In this document: one piece after another, positions 42,901 to 53,533 of the stretch
Layout of the letters: each line of letters starts with the position of its first letter
Position numbering within the stretch: the stretch's first letter is position 1
Assembly: GCA_028583405.1 (NCBI GenBank)
Contig: JAPTMU010000111.1
Coordinates: 124,001-188,000 of the forward strand
DNA: 64,000 nucleotides
DNA from: Pogonophryne albipinna
Lineage: Eukaryota > Chordata > Actinopteri > Perciformes > Artedidraconidae
Direction: 5' to 3'
The notes under the pieces: generated by a model
What the model was told of the DNA's origin: nothing
Database searches by the model: none
Seen by the model: only the letters and a program-made list of their open reading frames with translations
Program-made: the position numbers and the translations under genes

Positions 42901-44372
42901 CAACCCAGTGTCCTGTGCCGTTGGAGGCCCCGCCGACTACTCTCCTGCCGGGGGTCCTGCCAACTCTATGTCCTGTGCCGGTGGAGGCCCCGCCGACTAC
43001 TCTCCTGCCGGGGGTCCTGCCAACCCAGTGTCCTGTGCCGTTGGAGGCCCCGCCGACTACTCTCCTGCCGGGGGTCCTGCCAACCCAGTGTCCTGCGCCG
43101 TTGGAGGCCCCGCCGACTACCCTCCTGCCGGGGGTCCTGCCAACCCTGTGTCCTGTCCCGTTGGAGGCCCCGCCGACTACTCTTCTGCCGGGGGTCCTGC
43201 CAACCCAGTGTCCTGTGCCGTTGGAGGCCCCGCCGACTACTCTTCTGCCGGGGGTCCTGCCAACCCCGTGTCCTGAGCCTTTGGAGGTCCCGCAGACTGC
43301 TCTTCTGCCGGGGGTCCTGCCAACCCCATGTCCTGAGTCTTTGGAGGTCCCGCAGACTGCTCTTCTGCCGGGGGTCCTGCCAACTCCATGTCCTGAGCCG
43401 TTGGAGGTCCCGCAGACTGCTCTTCTGCCGGGGGTCCTGCCAACCCCAGGTCCTGAGCCTTTGGAGGTCCCGCAGACTGCTCTTCTGCTGGGAGTCCTGC
43501 CAATCCCATGTCTTGTTCCGGTGGAGGTCCTGCCGTTACCTGTCCCACCGACACCGGGTCCTGCCCGGCCTCCGGAGCTGTCCCGTCAGCGCCTTCCTGC
43601 CCGGCATCCGGAACTGTCCGGTCTTCGCCCTCGAGCCCGGCCCCCTGAAAGCCGCGGTCTTCGCCCTCGAGTCCGGCCCCCTGTGAGCCGTGGTCTTCGC
43701 CCTCGAGCCCGGCCCCCTGAGAGCCGCGGTCTTCGGCCTCGAGCCCGGCCCCCTGAGAGCCGCGGACTTCGCCCTCATGCTCGGCCCCCTGACTCTTCCT
43801 TGGTCTCTGCCTTGCCCCCGGGCCGTCCGCCCGAGACCCCCTCCTTGGTCTCTGCCTTGCCCCCGGGCCGTCCGCCCGAGATTTCCACCCTGGACTTGGC
43901 CTTGCCCCCGGGCCGTCCGCCCGAGATCCCTTCAGGGCCCGTCCTCCGGACCCCCTCCACCCACCCTGGTGCGCCTAGTGTTGTGTCCCGCCTCCAGACC
44001 CCCTCCACCCACCCTGGTGCGCCTAGTGTTGTGTCCCGCCTCCGGACCCCCTCCACCCTCCCTGGTGCGCCTAGTGTTGTGTCCCGCCTCCGGACCCCCT
44101 CCACCCACCCTGCTTGGGGTTTTGGACTTTTGTGGTTCTTTGGGACGTCTGGAATCCGTCCCTTGAGGGGGGGGTTCTGTCAGGATTCTCTTATGTTGTT
44201 TTGGATGTTTTGGGTGTTTGATGTCATGTTTTCCTCCCTGGTTATTGTCTGGTCCTTTTCCCTGTGTGTTTTCCTCCCGTCGTTAGTTCCCTGGTGTGTC
44301 TGGTTATATGATTGTGTTCACCTGTGGCCCTTGTGTTTCTCCTCCCCTGCCCAGCTGTTTCTCGTCCCTTGA
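39966..44372 (+). CDS. Giant proline-rich repeat ORF of the LTR element, function unknown
   Basis: 1,468 codons from ATG 39966 (MDPADDPWEVELQHF), chosen as the first ATG after the LTR. Residues about 1-135 are unique, Trp-rich and partly helical-looking, in the place of a gag. Tandem arrays then follow: AAMVPAPVLAP (3x, about 139-172); PTPAPRLLLAPQ-type 24-mers (about 172-290); the tetrapeptide VPS[PRLQ] about 159x (about 293-931); a 20-mer with EAPPTTLLPGVLPTQCP (13x, about 932-1193); 12-mers SRGLRPRARPPE; 14-mers LVSALPPGRPPE; 16-mers RTPSTHPGAPSVVSRL. The last 70 or so codons run into the 3' LTR. All unit lengths are multiples of three. Part of the array is also open on the minus strand, so openness alone does not prove translation. 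I do not recognise the family. Confidence 0.55.
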   Translation: MDPADDPWEVELQHFTFYLACCFDWWKEASSVRQKRAALGEALQLAAEKPCFVEFLPDWILDFLSTCDSWHASSLSSKSQPGTIRLAGIRLGLTHASGPVPAPVQESYAGSRLALGGPRSIQAAAKRSRRKARLAARAPAAMVPAPVLAPAAMVPAPVLAPAAMVPAPVPTPAPRLLLATQPTPAPRALSAYRPTPAPRLLLAPQPTPAPQVLSAYRPTPAPRLLLAPQPTPAPRVLSAYRPTPAPRLLLAPQPTPAPRVLSAYRPTPAPRLLLALQPTPAPRVLSPYRPTQVPFPVPSRVPSPVPSPVPSPVPSRVPSPVPSPVPSPIPSPVPSLVSSQVPSRVPFLVPSRVPSPVPSLVPSRVPSPVPSPVPSLVLSRVPSQVSSRVPSLVPSLVPSRVPSRVPSRVPSRVPSLVPSRGPSQVLSRGPSQVLSRGPSQVLSPVPSPVPSLVLSRVPSLVPSRVPSLVPSLVPSRVPSRVPSRVPSLVPSRVPSRGPSQVLSRGPSQVLSQVSSQVPTRVPSQVTSPVPSPVPSPVPSPVSSRVPSPVSSRVPSPVPSRVPSPVPSPVSSRVPSPVPSRVPSRVPSPVPSRVPSRVPSPVPSPVPSPVPSPVPSRVPSPVPSRVPSPVSSRVPSPVPSRVSSPVPSPVSSRVPSPVPSRVPSPVPSPVPSPVPSRVPSRVPSRVPSQVLSQVSSQVPTRVPSQVTSPVPSPVPSPVPSPVPSRVSSPVPSPVSSRVPSPVPSRVPSPVPSPVSSRVPSPVPSRVSSRVPSPVPSRVPSRVPSRVPSPVPSPVPSPVPSRVPSPVPSPVSSRVPSPVSSRVPSPVPSRVSSPVPSPVSSRVPSPVPSRVPSPVPSPVPSRVPSRVPSPVPSRVSSRVPSLVSSRVPSPVPSRVPSRVPSRVPSRVPSPVPSPVPSRVPSPVPSQVPTQVSLEVPLGVLPTLCLVPLEAPPTTLLPGVLPTQCPVPLEAPPTTLLPGVLPTQCPVPLEAPPTTLLPGVLPTLCPVPVEAPPTTLLPGVLPTQCPVPLEAPPTTLLPGVLPTQCPAPLEAPPTTLLPGVLPTLCPVPLEAPPTTLLPGVLPTQCPVPLEAPPTTLLPGVLPTPCPEPLEVPQTALLPGVLPTPCPESLEVPQTALLPGVLPTPCPEPLEVPQTALLPGVLPTPGPEPLEVPQTALLLGVLPIPCLVPVEVLPLPVPPTPGPARPPELSRQRLPARHPELSGLRPRARPPESRGLRPRVRPPVSRGLRPRARPPESRGLRPRARPPESRGLRPHARPPDSSLVSALPPGRPPETPSLVSALPPGRPPEISTLDLALPPGRPPEIPSGPVLRTPSTHPGAPSVVSRLQTPSTHPGAPSVVSRLRTPSTLPGAPSVVSRLRTPSTHPAWGFGLLWFFGTSGIRPLRGGFCQDSLMLFWMFWVFDVMFSSLVIVWSFSLCVFLPSLVPWCVWLYDCVHLWPLCFSSPAQLFLVP
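40845..42757. repeat. 12-bp minisatellite (CTC-rich) within the ORF
   Basis: About 159 units of the type 'cccctctccagt' / 'ccctctcgagtc'. A higher-order repeat is visible: the block 'cccgagtcccctctcaagta' occurs at 41521 and again exactly 540 bp later at 42061. Dozens of CTCGAG palindromes result. Confidence 0.93.
42761..43540. repeat. 60-bp tandem repeat within the ORF
   Basis: Thirteen units of exactly 60 bp, each with 'ggaggccccgccgactactc' or a variant. Early units share GCCGACTACTC and later ones GCAGACTGCTC, so the array grew in two bursts. Confidence 0.95.
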
Positions 44373-44547
44373 TTACCCCTCCCTGTATTTAGTCGTGTCT
44401 CTTCCTGTGTTCAGTGTTGGTGCTTCTTTCGTTGTGACTGAGTTCACCGGTGAGTGGTCTGTTTTGTCGATGGTATTAGTTATCCTTGAAATAAAGGTTT
44501 TCACTTTAATCTGCATTTGGGTCCTGCTTGCTGCACACACCGTGACA
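44178..44547 (+). repeat. 3' LTR of the repeat-ORF element
   Basis: 370 bp; GTGAGTGG versus GTGAGTGT in the 5' LTR, and TG...CA ends intact. Confidence 0.93.
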
Positions 44548-45025
44548 CATGTAGATGTTAAAGAGAAGAGTCCCCATGATGGAGCCTTGAGGAACACCAC
44601 AGGTAATATTCGTCCACTCAGATGTTCAGTAACCTTTAGAAACAAAGTGTTTCCTGTCCTTTCAGTAGGATTCATACCAATAAAAACAGTGCCCGAGTCC
44701 CACCCTGTTTTCCAGTCGGTCTAGTAATATGTTGTGGTCAACAGTTTAAAATACAGCGCTGAGATCTAATAATACTGAAAGTGAGATTCTGCCACTGTCT
44801 GTGTTTAAGTGGATGTCATTAAAACGTTAATTAGAGCAGTCTCAGTGCTGTGTGACTGGAACATATCAAAACAGTTATTTAGTTCCAATACAGTCTTTCA
44901 GTTGTTGTAACTTTTTTATTATTTTACCCGGCCTATAAACTTTCATCAGTGAAGCGCTCAGGTTTGTCTTTAAGAGTGGTTTCATGACTCTAGATTTCAG
45001 GGTCTGTGGGAATAAATATGAAAAA
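44548..45025 (-). repeat. Passenger type 1 LINE fragment, right of the LTR element
   Basis: Continuation of 39492-39578; counterpart of 17917-18400. Confidence 0.8.
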
Positions 45026-45847
45026 CAGGAAGTGTTGGTGAAGGTCCATCGGGAGTCTGGCACCTGGTGGAATGCTCTAATTGAACATTATTAGGATAAA
45101 TGTGAGAGATAAGTTAAAGTAACGTGGTGTTGAAGCATCAATTAAATAATAATAATAATACATTTTATTTTTAGGTGCCTTTCATGACACCCAAGGACAC
45201 CGTACAATTTGTTAAAAAATAAAAATAACACTAATAGGCAACAGAACATGATAAAAACACAAACAGGAAATCATGGAGGAGACAGTCAAGTGGACACAAA
45301 TGAAACATATAATGGGGAGCTCTACAGTGAGTAAGCAGATTTGAACAGGTGGGTTTTTAATTGGGATTTGAATATGGTGATTGTGTCTGACTGTCGGATG
45401 TGCGGGGGAAGGGAGTTCCAGAGTCTGGGAGCAGTGCAGCTAAAAGCCCGAGCACCCATGGTGACGAGGCGTGGGGTGGGGACGGTCAGCAGACCAGCAG
45501 AGGAGGAGCGGAGGGAGCGAGAGGGGGTGTACTCCTGAAGAAGGTCAGCCAGATAGGGGGGGGGGCCAGGTTATGTAGGGCTTTGTAAGTGAGCAGTAGG
45601 TTTTTGAAGTTGATACGGGATTGAACAGGGAGCCAGTGGAGTTGGATGAGGATGGGGGTGATGTGTTTGCAGGCCTTGGTGCCGGTGATGATCCGGGCTG
45701 CGGAGTTCTGTATGATTTGTAGTTTATTGATGAGCTTGGTGGGTATGCCTGAGAGGATGGCGTTACAGTAGTCGATGCGGGACGTGACAAATGCATTGAC
45801 CATGACTTCAGTGTTTGATTGAGAAAGGGATGGGCGGAGTCTGGAGA

Positions 45848-48800
45848 TTACATTACATTACATTACATTGCATTTAGCTGACGCTTTTATCCAAAGCGAC
45901 TTACAATAAGTGCGTTCGACCAACAAAATACAAACTTGAAGAAAACAGAATCATATAAGTACATCAGGTTTCATAGAGCAAAAACATTTCAAGTGCTACT
46001 CAACTGGCTTTAGGTCCTTTATTAGTATATAAGTGTTTTGTTAATAGTTCTATTGCTCGAAGTGGAGTCGAAAGAGATGAGTTTTCAGTCTGCGCCGGAA
46101 GGTGTGTAAGCTATCTGCTGTCCTGATGTCAATGGGGAGCTCATTCCACCATTTTGGAGCCAGGACAGCAAACCCACGTGTTTTTGCTGATGGCAACTTG
46201 GGTCCCCTTGGCAGCGAGGGTGCAGCGAGTCGTTTGGCTGATGCAGAGCGGAGTGCACGTGCTGGGGTGTACGGTTTAACCATGTCCTGGATGTAGGAAG
46301 GGCCAGATCCATTCGCAGCATGGTACGCAAGTACCATTGTCTTGAAGTGGATTCTAGCAGTTACCGGAAGCCAGTGAAGGCAGCGGAGGAGCGGCGTGGT
46401 GTGGGAGAATTTAGGAAGGTTGAAGACCAGACGAGCCGCTGCATTCTGGATGAGCTGCAGAGGTCGGATGGCACATGCAGGTAGACCAGCCAGGAGGGAG
46501 TTGCAGTAGTCTAGGCGTGAGATGACGAGTGCCTGGACCAGAACCTGCGTAGCTTTCTGGGTCAGCTGGGGACGTATCCTCCTGATGTTGTAAAGCGTGT
46601 ATCTGCAGCAGCGGGTTGTAGCAGCGATGTTTGCAGTGAAGGACAGTTTAGTTTAGTTTAGTTTATTAGGATCCCCATTAGCTGGTGCATAACAACAGCT
46701 AATCTTCCTGGGGTCCACAAATAACATAAAACATGACATTCGACAGTACATTACAAGACAATGATACAAATCGTGTACGGCGTCAATTTTCCTTCAAACA
46801 GTGACTTTCATATCAACCATCACATACAGCTTATTTTCTGATTCCGCATTTCCTTGGAAGGAATAATAATAATAGTGATTTTACAAATGTCTCCCTTCGC
46901 TTCTTTTCGAGTAAAAACAGGTTGTTATCTAGGGTCACACCCAGATTCCTTGCAGTCTGAGTCGGGGAAACAACAGAGGTGCCGATGTTGATTGTTAGGT
47001 CAAGAGTGGGACAATCTTTTCCCGGAAGGAAAAGCAGTTCAGTCTTGTCAAGGTTGAGCTTGAGGTGATGAGCAGACATCCACTGAGAGATGTCAGCTAG
47101 ACAAGCAGAGATGCGTGCGACGACCTGGGTCTCTGAGTGGGGAAAGGACAGAATTAATTGGGTATCGTCAGCGTAGCAGTGGTATGAAAAACCATGCGGG
47201 CTAATGACAGATCCGAGCGAGTTTGTGTACAAGGAGAAGAGGAGGGGACCAAGAACAGAGCCCTGAGGGACCCCTGTAGTTAATTGACAAGGGTCGGACT
47301 CCGACCCTCTCCAAGTAACCCTGTAGGTGCGGTCTTTGAGGTATGAGGTGATGAGGGAAAGTGCAGAGCCTGAAACTCCAAGTTCTTGGAGAGTGCGAAG
47401 GAGGATCTGATGGTTCACCGTGTCGAATGCAGCAGACAGGTCCAACAGCTTTAGCAGTGTGCAGTTCCTCAGTGACAGCAAGGAGGGCAGTTTCTGTGGA
47501 GTGACCTGCCTTGAAACCAGACTGGTGCGGATCCAGAAGGTTGTTCTGATGGAGATAACAGGAGAGTTGTTTAAAGACAGCCCGTTCAAGTGTTTTAGAC
47601 AGGAACGGGAGGAGAGAGACAGGCCTGTAGTTTATAACATCAGACGGGTTGAGAGTGGGTTTCTTTAGGAGAGGGTTTACTCTTGCCTCCTTGAGACTGT
47701 TTGGAAAGTGAGCAGAAGTTAGAGAAGTGTTGATGAAATGGGTGAGAAACGGTAGAATATCAGGAGCGATAGTCTGAAGGAGGTTTGAAGGGATAGGGTC
47801 CAGAGGACAGGTGGTAAGGCGGGCAGAGGTAATGAGGGTAAGAAACTCACTTGGAGAGAGAGGGGAAAAGGAGGTCAGTGTGTGGGTGGAAAGAGGGTCT
47901 GGTGACCCAGCGGTGAGTAGAGGTGAGTCAGAAAAAGAAGAGCGAATATCATCAACCTTTTTTTCAAAGTGGTTAACAAAGTCGCTTGACAGAAGTGAGG
48001 AGGGGGGAGGGGCTTTGGGGGGGGTCCAGGAGGGAGGAGGGGGAAGGGGCTTTGGGAGGGTCCAGGAGGGAGGAGAAGATGGAAAATAGTTTTTTGGGAT
48101 TGGAATAGGAAGATTGGATCTTATCTTGAAAGAAAGTGCTTTTTGCCTGAGAGATGGAAGCAGAGAAAGAGGAGAGGAGAGCCTGATAGGTTAGGAGGTC
48201 GTCACGGTGTTTGGATTTCCACCGTTTCCGCTCTGCTGCCCGAAGGACGGTTCTATTAACACGCAGTGCGTCATTTAGCCAGGGAGCAGGAGGGGACTGA
48301 CGAGCCTGCCGAGATGTGAGAGGACAGAGAGAGTCCAGAGAGGATGAGAGAGTAGAGAGGAGAGTTTCTGCAGCAGAGTTTGGAAGTAGGAGTTGGAACG
48401 AGTCAGAGGAAGGGAGGGCTGAGAGCACCGATGAGGCAAAGGTAGAGGGGGAGAGGGAACGAAGGTTACGGTGGACAGGTGCAGGATGAGAAGAGATTAG
48501 TTCGTTATGTTTGGAAAGGGGTAGAGAGAATGAAATGAAGAAGTGATCGGATGTGTGGAGCAGGTTTACAGAGAGGTTAGAAGTAGTGCAGTTCCTTGAG
48601 AATATGAGATCAAGGACATTGCCAGCTTTATGAGTTGGTGGGGATGGAGACAGTGAGAAAGCAAAGGCGGTTAACAGAGATGTTAGTTTGTCTATCTTCC
48701 CTGTCTGGAGGTTGAAGTCTCCGAGAAGTACAGCGGGAGGGCCAGTTTCAGGGATGTGTGAGAGGAGATTATCTAATTCCTCCAAGAAGTCCCCCAAGGC

Positions 48801-49000
48801 ACCTGGTGGACGGTAGAGAACAACAATGGTTAATTGTATAGGATGGGTTACTGTGACGGCATGGAATTCAAAGGTGGAAGGAGTGAAGTTAGGTAGCTTG
48901 AAGAGGGAAAAGCTCCATTTGGGAGAGAGCAGGAGACCAGTGCCACCTCCTCTGCCAGAGGGTCTGGGTGTATGGGAGAAGGAATATGCTGTGGAGAGAG
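45848..49000 (-). mobile_element. LINE-B (copy 2)
   Basis: Flanked by CTGGAGA at 45841-45847 and 49001-49007. RT and endonuclease pieces are identical in sequence to copy 1. Confidence 0.88.
46647..46916 (-). mobile_element. Element C (copy 2)
   Basis: Duplicate of 20026-20295, at the same position within LINE-B. Confidence 0.8.
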
Positions 49001-50745
49001 CTGGAGATGTTACGAATGTGGAAGAAGGCAGTCCGGGTGATGTTATTTATGTGAGGTGAAAATGAGAGGGAGCTGTCCAGGATGACACCAAGGTTCCTAA
49101 CTTGGCCAGAGAAGGGGATGGAGTAGCCATCAATGATGAGGTTGGAGGCAGGGGAGGATGAGGTTTTGGAGAGGGTGGTTTTGGTGCCAACCAGCAGGGC
49201 TTCGGTTTTGCTGCCGTTGAGTTTTAGGAAGTTCCTGCTCATCCAGTTCCTGATGTCCTGGAGGCAGTTGGTGAGAGAGGTTGGGGGGATGGCAGTGTTG
49301 GGTTTGCTGGAAATGTAGACCTGGGTATCGTCGGCGTAACAGTGGAAATGGACATTATGATGACGGAGGATAGTGCCAACGGGGAGTAGGTAGATAATAA
49401 ACAGGAGTGGACCTAATACTGACCCCTGAGGAACACCATGTGAGATAGTGGTGCAGCTTGACCGGTGGGTGCTGAGACGGACATATTGTTTTCTGTCTGT
49501 TAGGTAGGATGAAAACCATGAGAGTGCAGTACCTGTGATCCCAATGTCTGCCAAACGTTTGATAAGCAGTGCGTGTGAGATGGTGTCAAAGGCAGCTGTG
49601 AGGTCAAGGAGGATTAGGATGGTGAGCAGTCCAGAGTCAGCTGCACGGAGGAGGTCGTTGGTGATTTTTACCAGCGCTGTTTCGGTGCTGTGCTTTGAGC
49701 GGAAACCCAATTGGAAGGGTTCATGAAGGTTGTTTTTGTCCAGGTGTTGTTGAAGTTGGTCAGCAACCACTCTTTCAAGGGTTTTTGAGATGAAGGAGAG
49801 GTTAGAGATGGGCCTGTAGTTATTCAGGTCATCTCGGTCAGCTCCAGGTTTTTTTTGAGTGTTGGTGTTATTGCAACAGTTTTGAGGTTTGGTGGTACAG
49901 TTCCAGTTGCGAGGGACGAGTTAATGATTCTTGTGATCAAGGGGCAAGTAGAGGGCACACAGGTTTTAACGAGGGCAGTGGGGAGTGGGTCGAGCTGACA
50001 GGTAGTAGGTTTGGATTTACGGATAAGCTCAGTGATGGAGAACTCAGTAGCTGCCGAGAAATTGGACAGGGTGTGGATTAGCTGGTGACTGGTGGAGCTC
50101 AGCCACTGTGGGTCGTCTTTGGAGGTTGTAGATGCAGCCAGTTGCAGGTGGATGGTGTTGATTTTGCTATTGAAGAAATTCAGAAAGTCATTGCAGTCAT
50201 CAGATGAGATGTCTGTGGGGAGGGTTGTGGGAGGTTGAAGTAGGTGTCTGACGGTTGAGAAGAGGTTTCTTGTGTTACCTTTTCCAGAACTGATGAGGTT
50301 GGAGTAGTAGGAGGACTTAGCGGTGGTGAGGGCGTTCTTGTAAAGGCAGAGATGTTCTTTGTAGAGCTGAATGTGGATTAAGAGTCCAGTCTTTTTGCAC
50401 AGACGTTCAAGATGCCAGCTTGTCGTTTTTAGCTGGTGGAGGGCAGCAGTGTACCAGGGAGCAGTGTGCACAAATGAGACTATGTGAGACTTCAGGGGAG
50501 CAAGCGTATCCAGGGAAGATGTGAGACAGTTGTTGTAGTGACTCACCAGTTCAGCAGCGGTTGAGGAGGAGGATGGGGGTGGACTGGGCACAGAGGCAAT
50601 AAGGGAGTTAAGGTCTCCAATAAAGGAGGCCTCTCTGCTGGGGGTTGAATTGTTTGAACATTAGTTGTGTTGTTTCCCTAAAGTCTAACAGAGAGAGACT
50701 CCCTCTGGTGGATGCTGTGCAGTATTGTGTTGTCTTTGCTCCAAA

Positions 50746-50783
50746 GGTTTTTGTACAGAGTGTTGGTGTTTCCTGTCACTGTG
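50746..50783 (-). other. 23-type recombination signal of V19
   Basis: Consensus heptamer, spacer and nonamer. Confidence 0.94.
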
Positions 50784-51216
50784 GGCTTCACAGCACAGGA
50801 GTACACAGCAGAGTCTGTCACTGCAACAGAGGAGATACTCAGATAGATCTGGGTTTTATCCTCATCTGATTTAATGGACAGTCGAGAGTTTGATGCAGGT
50901 TTTGTTCCCCAGTGAAGGATGAGGAACTTTGGTGGTTTTCCAGGATATTGTCGATACCAGTAGAAATAATCATTAGCTGCTATAGTTTTGGAGTATCTGT
51001 AGGACAGAGTAACAGTGCTGCCTTCTGGACTGGACTCTTCTTGCTTTGATGGAGTGAGATCTTCACAGCTGACTGGAGAGAGGATTAATTCAAAGTAATC
51101 ATTTAATAAATCGCATTAAATTAATCTGTAATTAAACTTTTTCGCTCAGAATGTTACATACCTCTTAGAACGGACACTAAACATCAAAAAATAAAACAGT
51201 TATCTAATGACAGCAT
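50784..51216 (-). pseudogene. TRAV: V19: A3 V segment with a stop in the leader
   Basis: Duplicate of V11 with the same TGA at leader codon 11 (51186-51184) and the same VYSCAVKP end. Leader 51216-51162, V exon 51072-50784. The shared stop shows that inactivation preceded the segmental duplication. Confidence 0.9.
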
Positions 51217-51416
51217 GTTGAATGAAGGTGATGATGATGGTCTGTGTTGAACTCTGGTGAATATGGAAGTTCCTCTCTCTTCTATAGTTCAGGAACATCT
51301 TAGCTCCTCCCTGAATCTCTCTGTCTCCTCTTAGGTCTGTATTTCACTTATCAGTTACACTTCCTCCTGGGTAACAGATCCAAAGGCAGTCTGTAAATTG
51401 AACATTAGAGAACCTA

Positions 51417-52906
51417 CACTCAAAAAAATGAAACCAACATGATTTAATTATGTGACAAAATTCCACGCAATTATATTATGTTACTCTAAGTTAAATGAAA
51501 GATGTACAAAATACATGATTCACTGTTGTTAACCCAACGCATGTTTATCTTATTCATCCAATGCAAAATTAATACTTCAGGTTGACATATTTTACTTTTT
51601 ATCTTAACTAACGTGTTTTACCATGTTGGTTATATTTAATCCAATTGCATGGAATTGTTAATTATAATAAGCTGATAACACTAAATGTAGTCTAACAGAA
51701 CCATTAATCACAGAAACACAATTGTTCTAATAAAAACCTTTATTAGCACAAAATGAGAAGTTAACATTGTCTCTCTAACATTGACTGATTAAAACCCCAC
51801 ATTATAAAACAGAGTAAGAAGAGGTTGCCCTGCTGCCAGCAATGTCTATGTGTTTGTTCCCAGGACACCTGTGAATAACAGATGGTTAGTTCATCTGCAG
51901 CAGCATGCCAACTCCAAGTGCAATAGAATTTGGGCTGGAACCTATTATTTTAAGTGCTAGACTAAATTAGGGTAACCCTATGGTGAATGGAATGTGAATT
52001 ATGTTTAAGATTTTTTTTTTTATTTTGCATCTGGTGCACTTTGAGAGCAACATTAGGAACCAAATCTATGGATACCTCTCTGAACAACACCCATTTGAAA
52101 CAGTACTGTAAAAATATCTACTTTTTCTTTATGTATCTTACTAAGTTGTTTGTTGCCCTTTCTGGCTGCTAGGTGAGCTTTGGTCGCACAGTGCCACTTT
52201 TGAAGTACTGCTCCGGCAGCACTATACCCCTGCATTCCAGTAGTTATTGCTCCACTAGCCCTTACATAAATGTGTTGTATTATTATTTCTAATTGATATG
52301 ACGTGCTGGCACTATGACATCTTTTGATTTGGATCAAAATGGAAATATGGCGTTTTGGAGTGCACGGCGCTGCCGTGCACGAGATAAGCCAAGAAGCTAG
52401 CTAGCTAGCCACTAGTCGTGAAACACTTTAACATCAACATCAATTAACATCAATTTAGCTGACTTCACAGGTCGATATTCACGGTAGGTGTATGATATTA
52501 CCTCATACAAACGATGTTTCATATTTGTAGACCTCATCAATACATTAATTAATCTAAACAGGACTACTTACAACATGCATGCTATCGTCGTCTCCATCGT
52601 GTGTGCTGCGGTCTTCCTTCGTGGTGTGCCTGGCGAGGTGTCATTAAACCAATGCATTCCATTCACGTCAGGTCAAACTAAGTGAATCTTGCTCATTTAA
52701 AAGCCATGCTTTTTAGCTGGTATAATTCAATACAATTAATGTCCACCCCTTGCATCAACGTAAACAAATCATGTTAATTTAAAATCACATAGTTATATGT
52801 TGGTTCTATTAGATGTAAATGTGTTCAGTTCAAAACATATATATTTGTCATTAAACAAACTCAAAATAGATAGACTGGAGTAACTCTGTAATCATTTTTT
52901 TGAGTG
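51417..52906. mobile_element. TA-flanked inverted-repeat element, uninterrupted copy
   Basis: 1,490 bp with CACTCAAAAAAATGA ends and TA on both sides. No LINE inside: the LINE empty site is at about 52829-52840. Short open frames at 51987-52172 and 52488-52685 look accidental. A GC-rich palindrome 'gtgcacggc...gccgtgcac' lies near 52360-52380. Confidence 0.82.
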
Positions 52907-53430
52907 TAGGATTGAACCCTGTGGTACACCACAATAAATATCAGACCAGTAATCAAAACTTGAGTCTGTGATGTGTACCAGTTCATTGAGAGAGGTGATT
53001 TGAAGTGTTTGATCAGTCAGTAAATAAAAACGTAATAATAACAATGACGGGCGTTAACGTGAAGTCAGATTAGTGAGAGGTGTTTCATTCAATCTGTTTA
53101 AAAGGATCTTAATCTAATAAGAATATTTCTTCAGTCCTAACATTTAAAAGGTCTTGAACACCACAACACAAGCTGCTGTTCCAATAGCACATATCATCAC
53201 ATTGTGCTTAAAGATAAACTGAATCCAATGACAAAGTGAGAGGACCTAGGATTGAACCCTGTGGTACACCACGTGAAATCACAGACTCACTGAAAAGAAT
53301 GTATTTTAAGTTCATGGAGACAATTTACTTTTATTTCAGCGTGTGACAAAAGGCCAGATTCACTGACTGAGTTAAACATTTGAACCTGTGGATGTGAATC
53401 AAAGACAGTACATGTGTGTGTATGGTAGGG
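52907..53430 (-). repeat. Passenger type 2 LINE fragment (copy 2)
   Basis: Counterpart of 28804-29330. Confidence 0.65.
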
Positions 53431-53502
53431 AGCACTTGTTAATAGATTTCTAATTTTCAAGCGGGTAAAGTACATTACTGTATCATCACAAATTATTGAT
53501 GT

Positions 53503-53533
53503 TGAACAGAGAGAGACTCCCTCTGGTGGATGT
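53503..53533 (-). pseudogene. Relic 3' flank of a lost V gene (copy 2)
   Basis: Same relic as 29400-29430: the V 3' flank motif without RSS or exon. Confidence 0.65.

Larger units (their letters stand above)
39579..44547 (+). mobile_element. Recent LTR-bounded element with a proline-rich repeat ORF
   Basis: 4,969 bp. Direct LTRs of 370 bp (39579-39948 and 44178-44547) differ at two positions. Target duplication CATGT at 39574-39578 and 44548-44552. The same site in copy 1 (about 17916-17925) is empty. A purine-rich tract lies just before the 3' LTR (44166-44174). The interior contains no reverse transcriptase, integrase or protease motif, only one long repetitive reading frame. It is therefore a non-autonomous element, mobilised in trans by an unknown partner (inference). 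Confidence 0.93.
45146..50619 (-). mobile_element. LINE-A with nested LINE-B and element C (copy 2)
   Basis: Near-identical duplicate of 18515-23998, with the same nested order. LINE-A protein parts lie at 45486-45840 and 49008-50591, with the same [21 protein letters not shown] motifs and the same frameshift near 49770-49850. The poly-A run is much shorter here (around 45214-45230). Confidence 0.85.
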
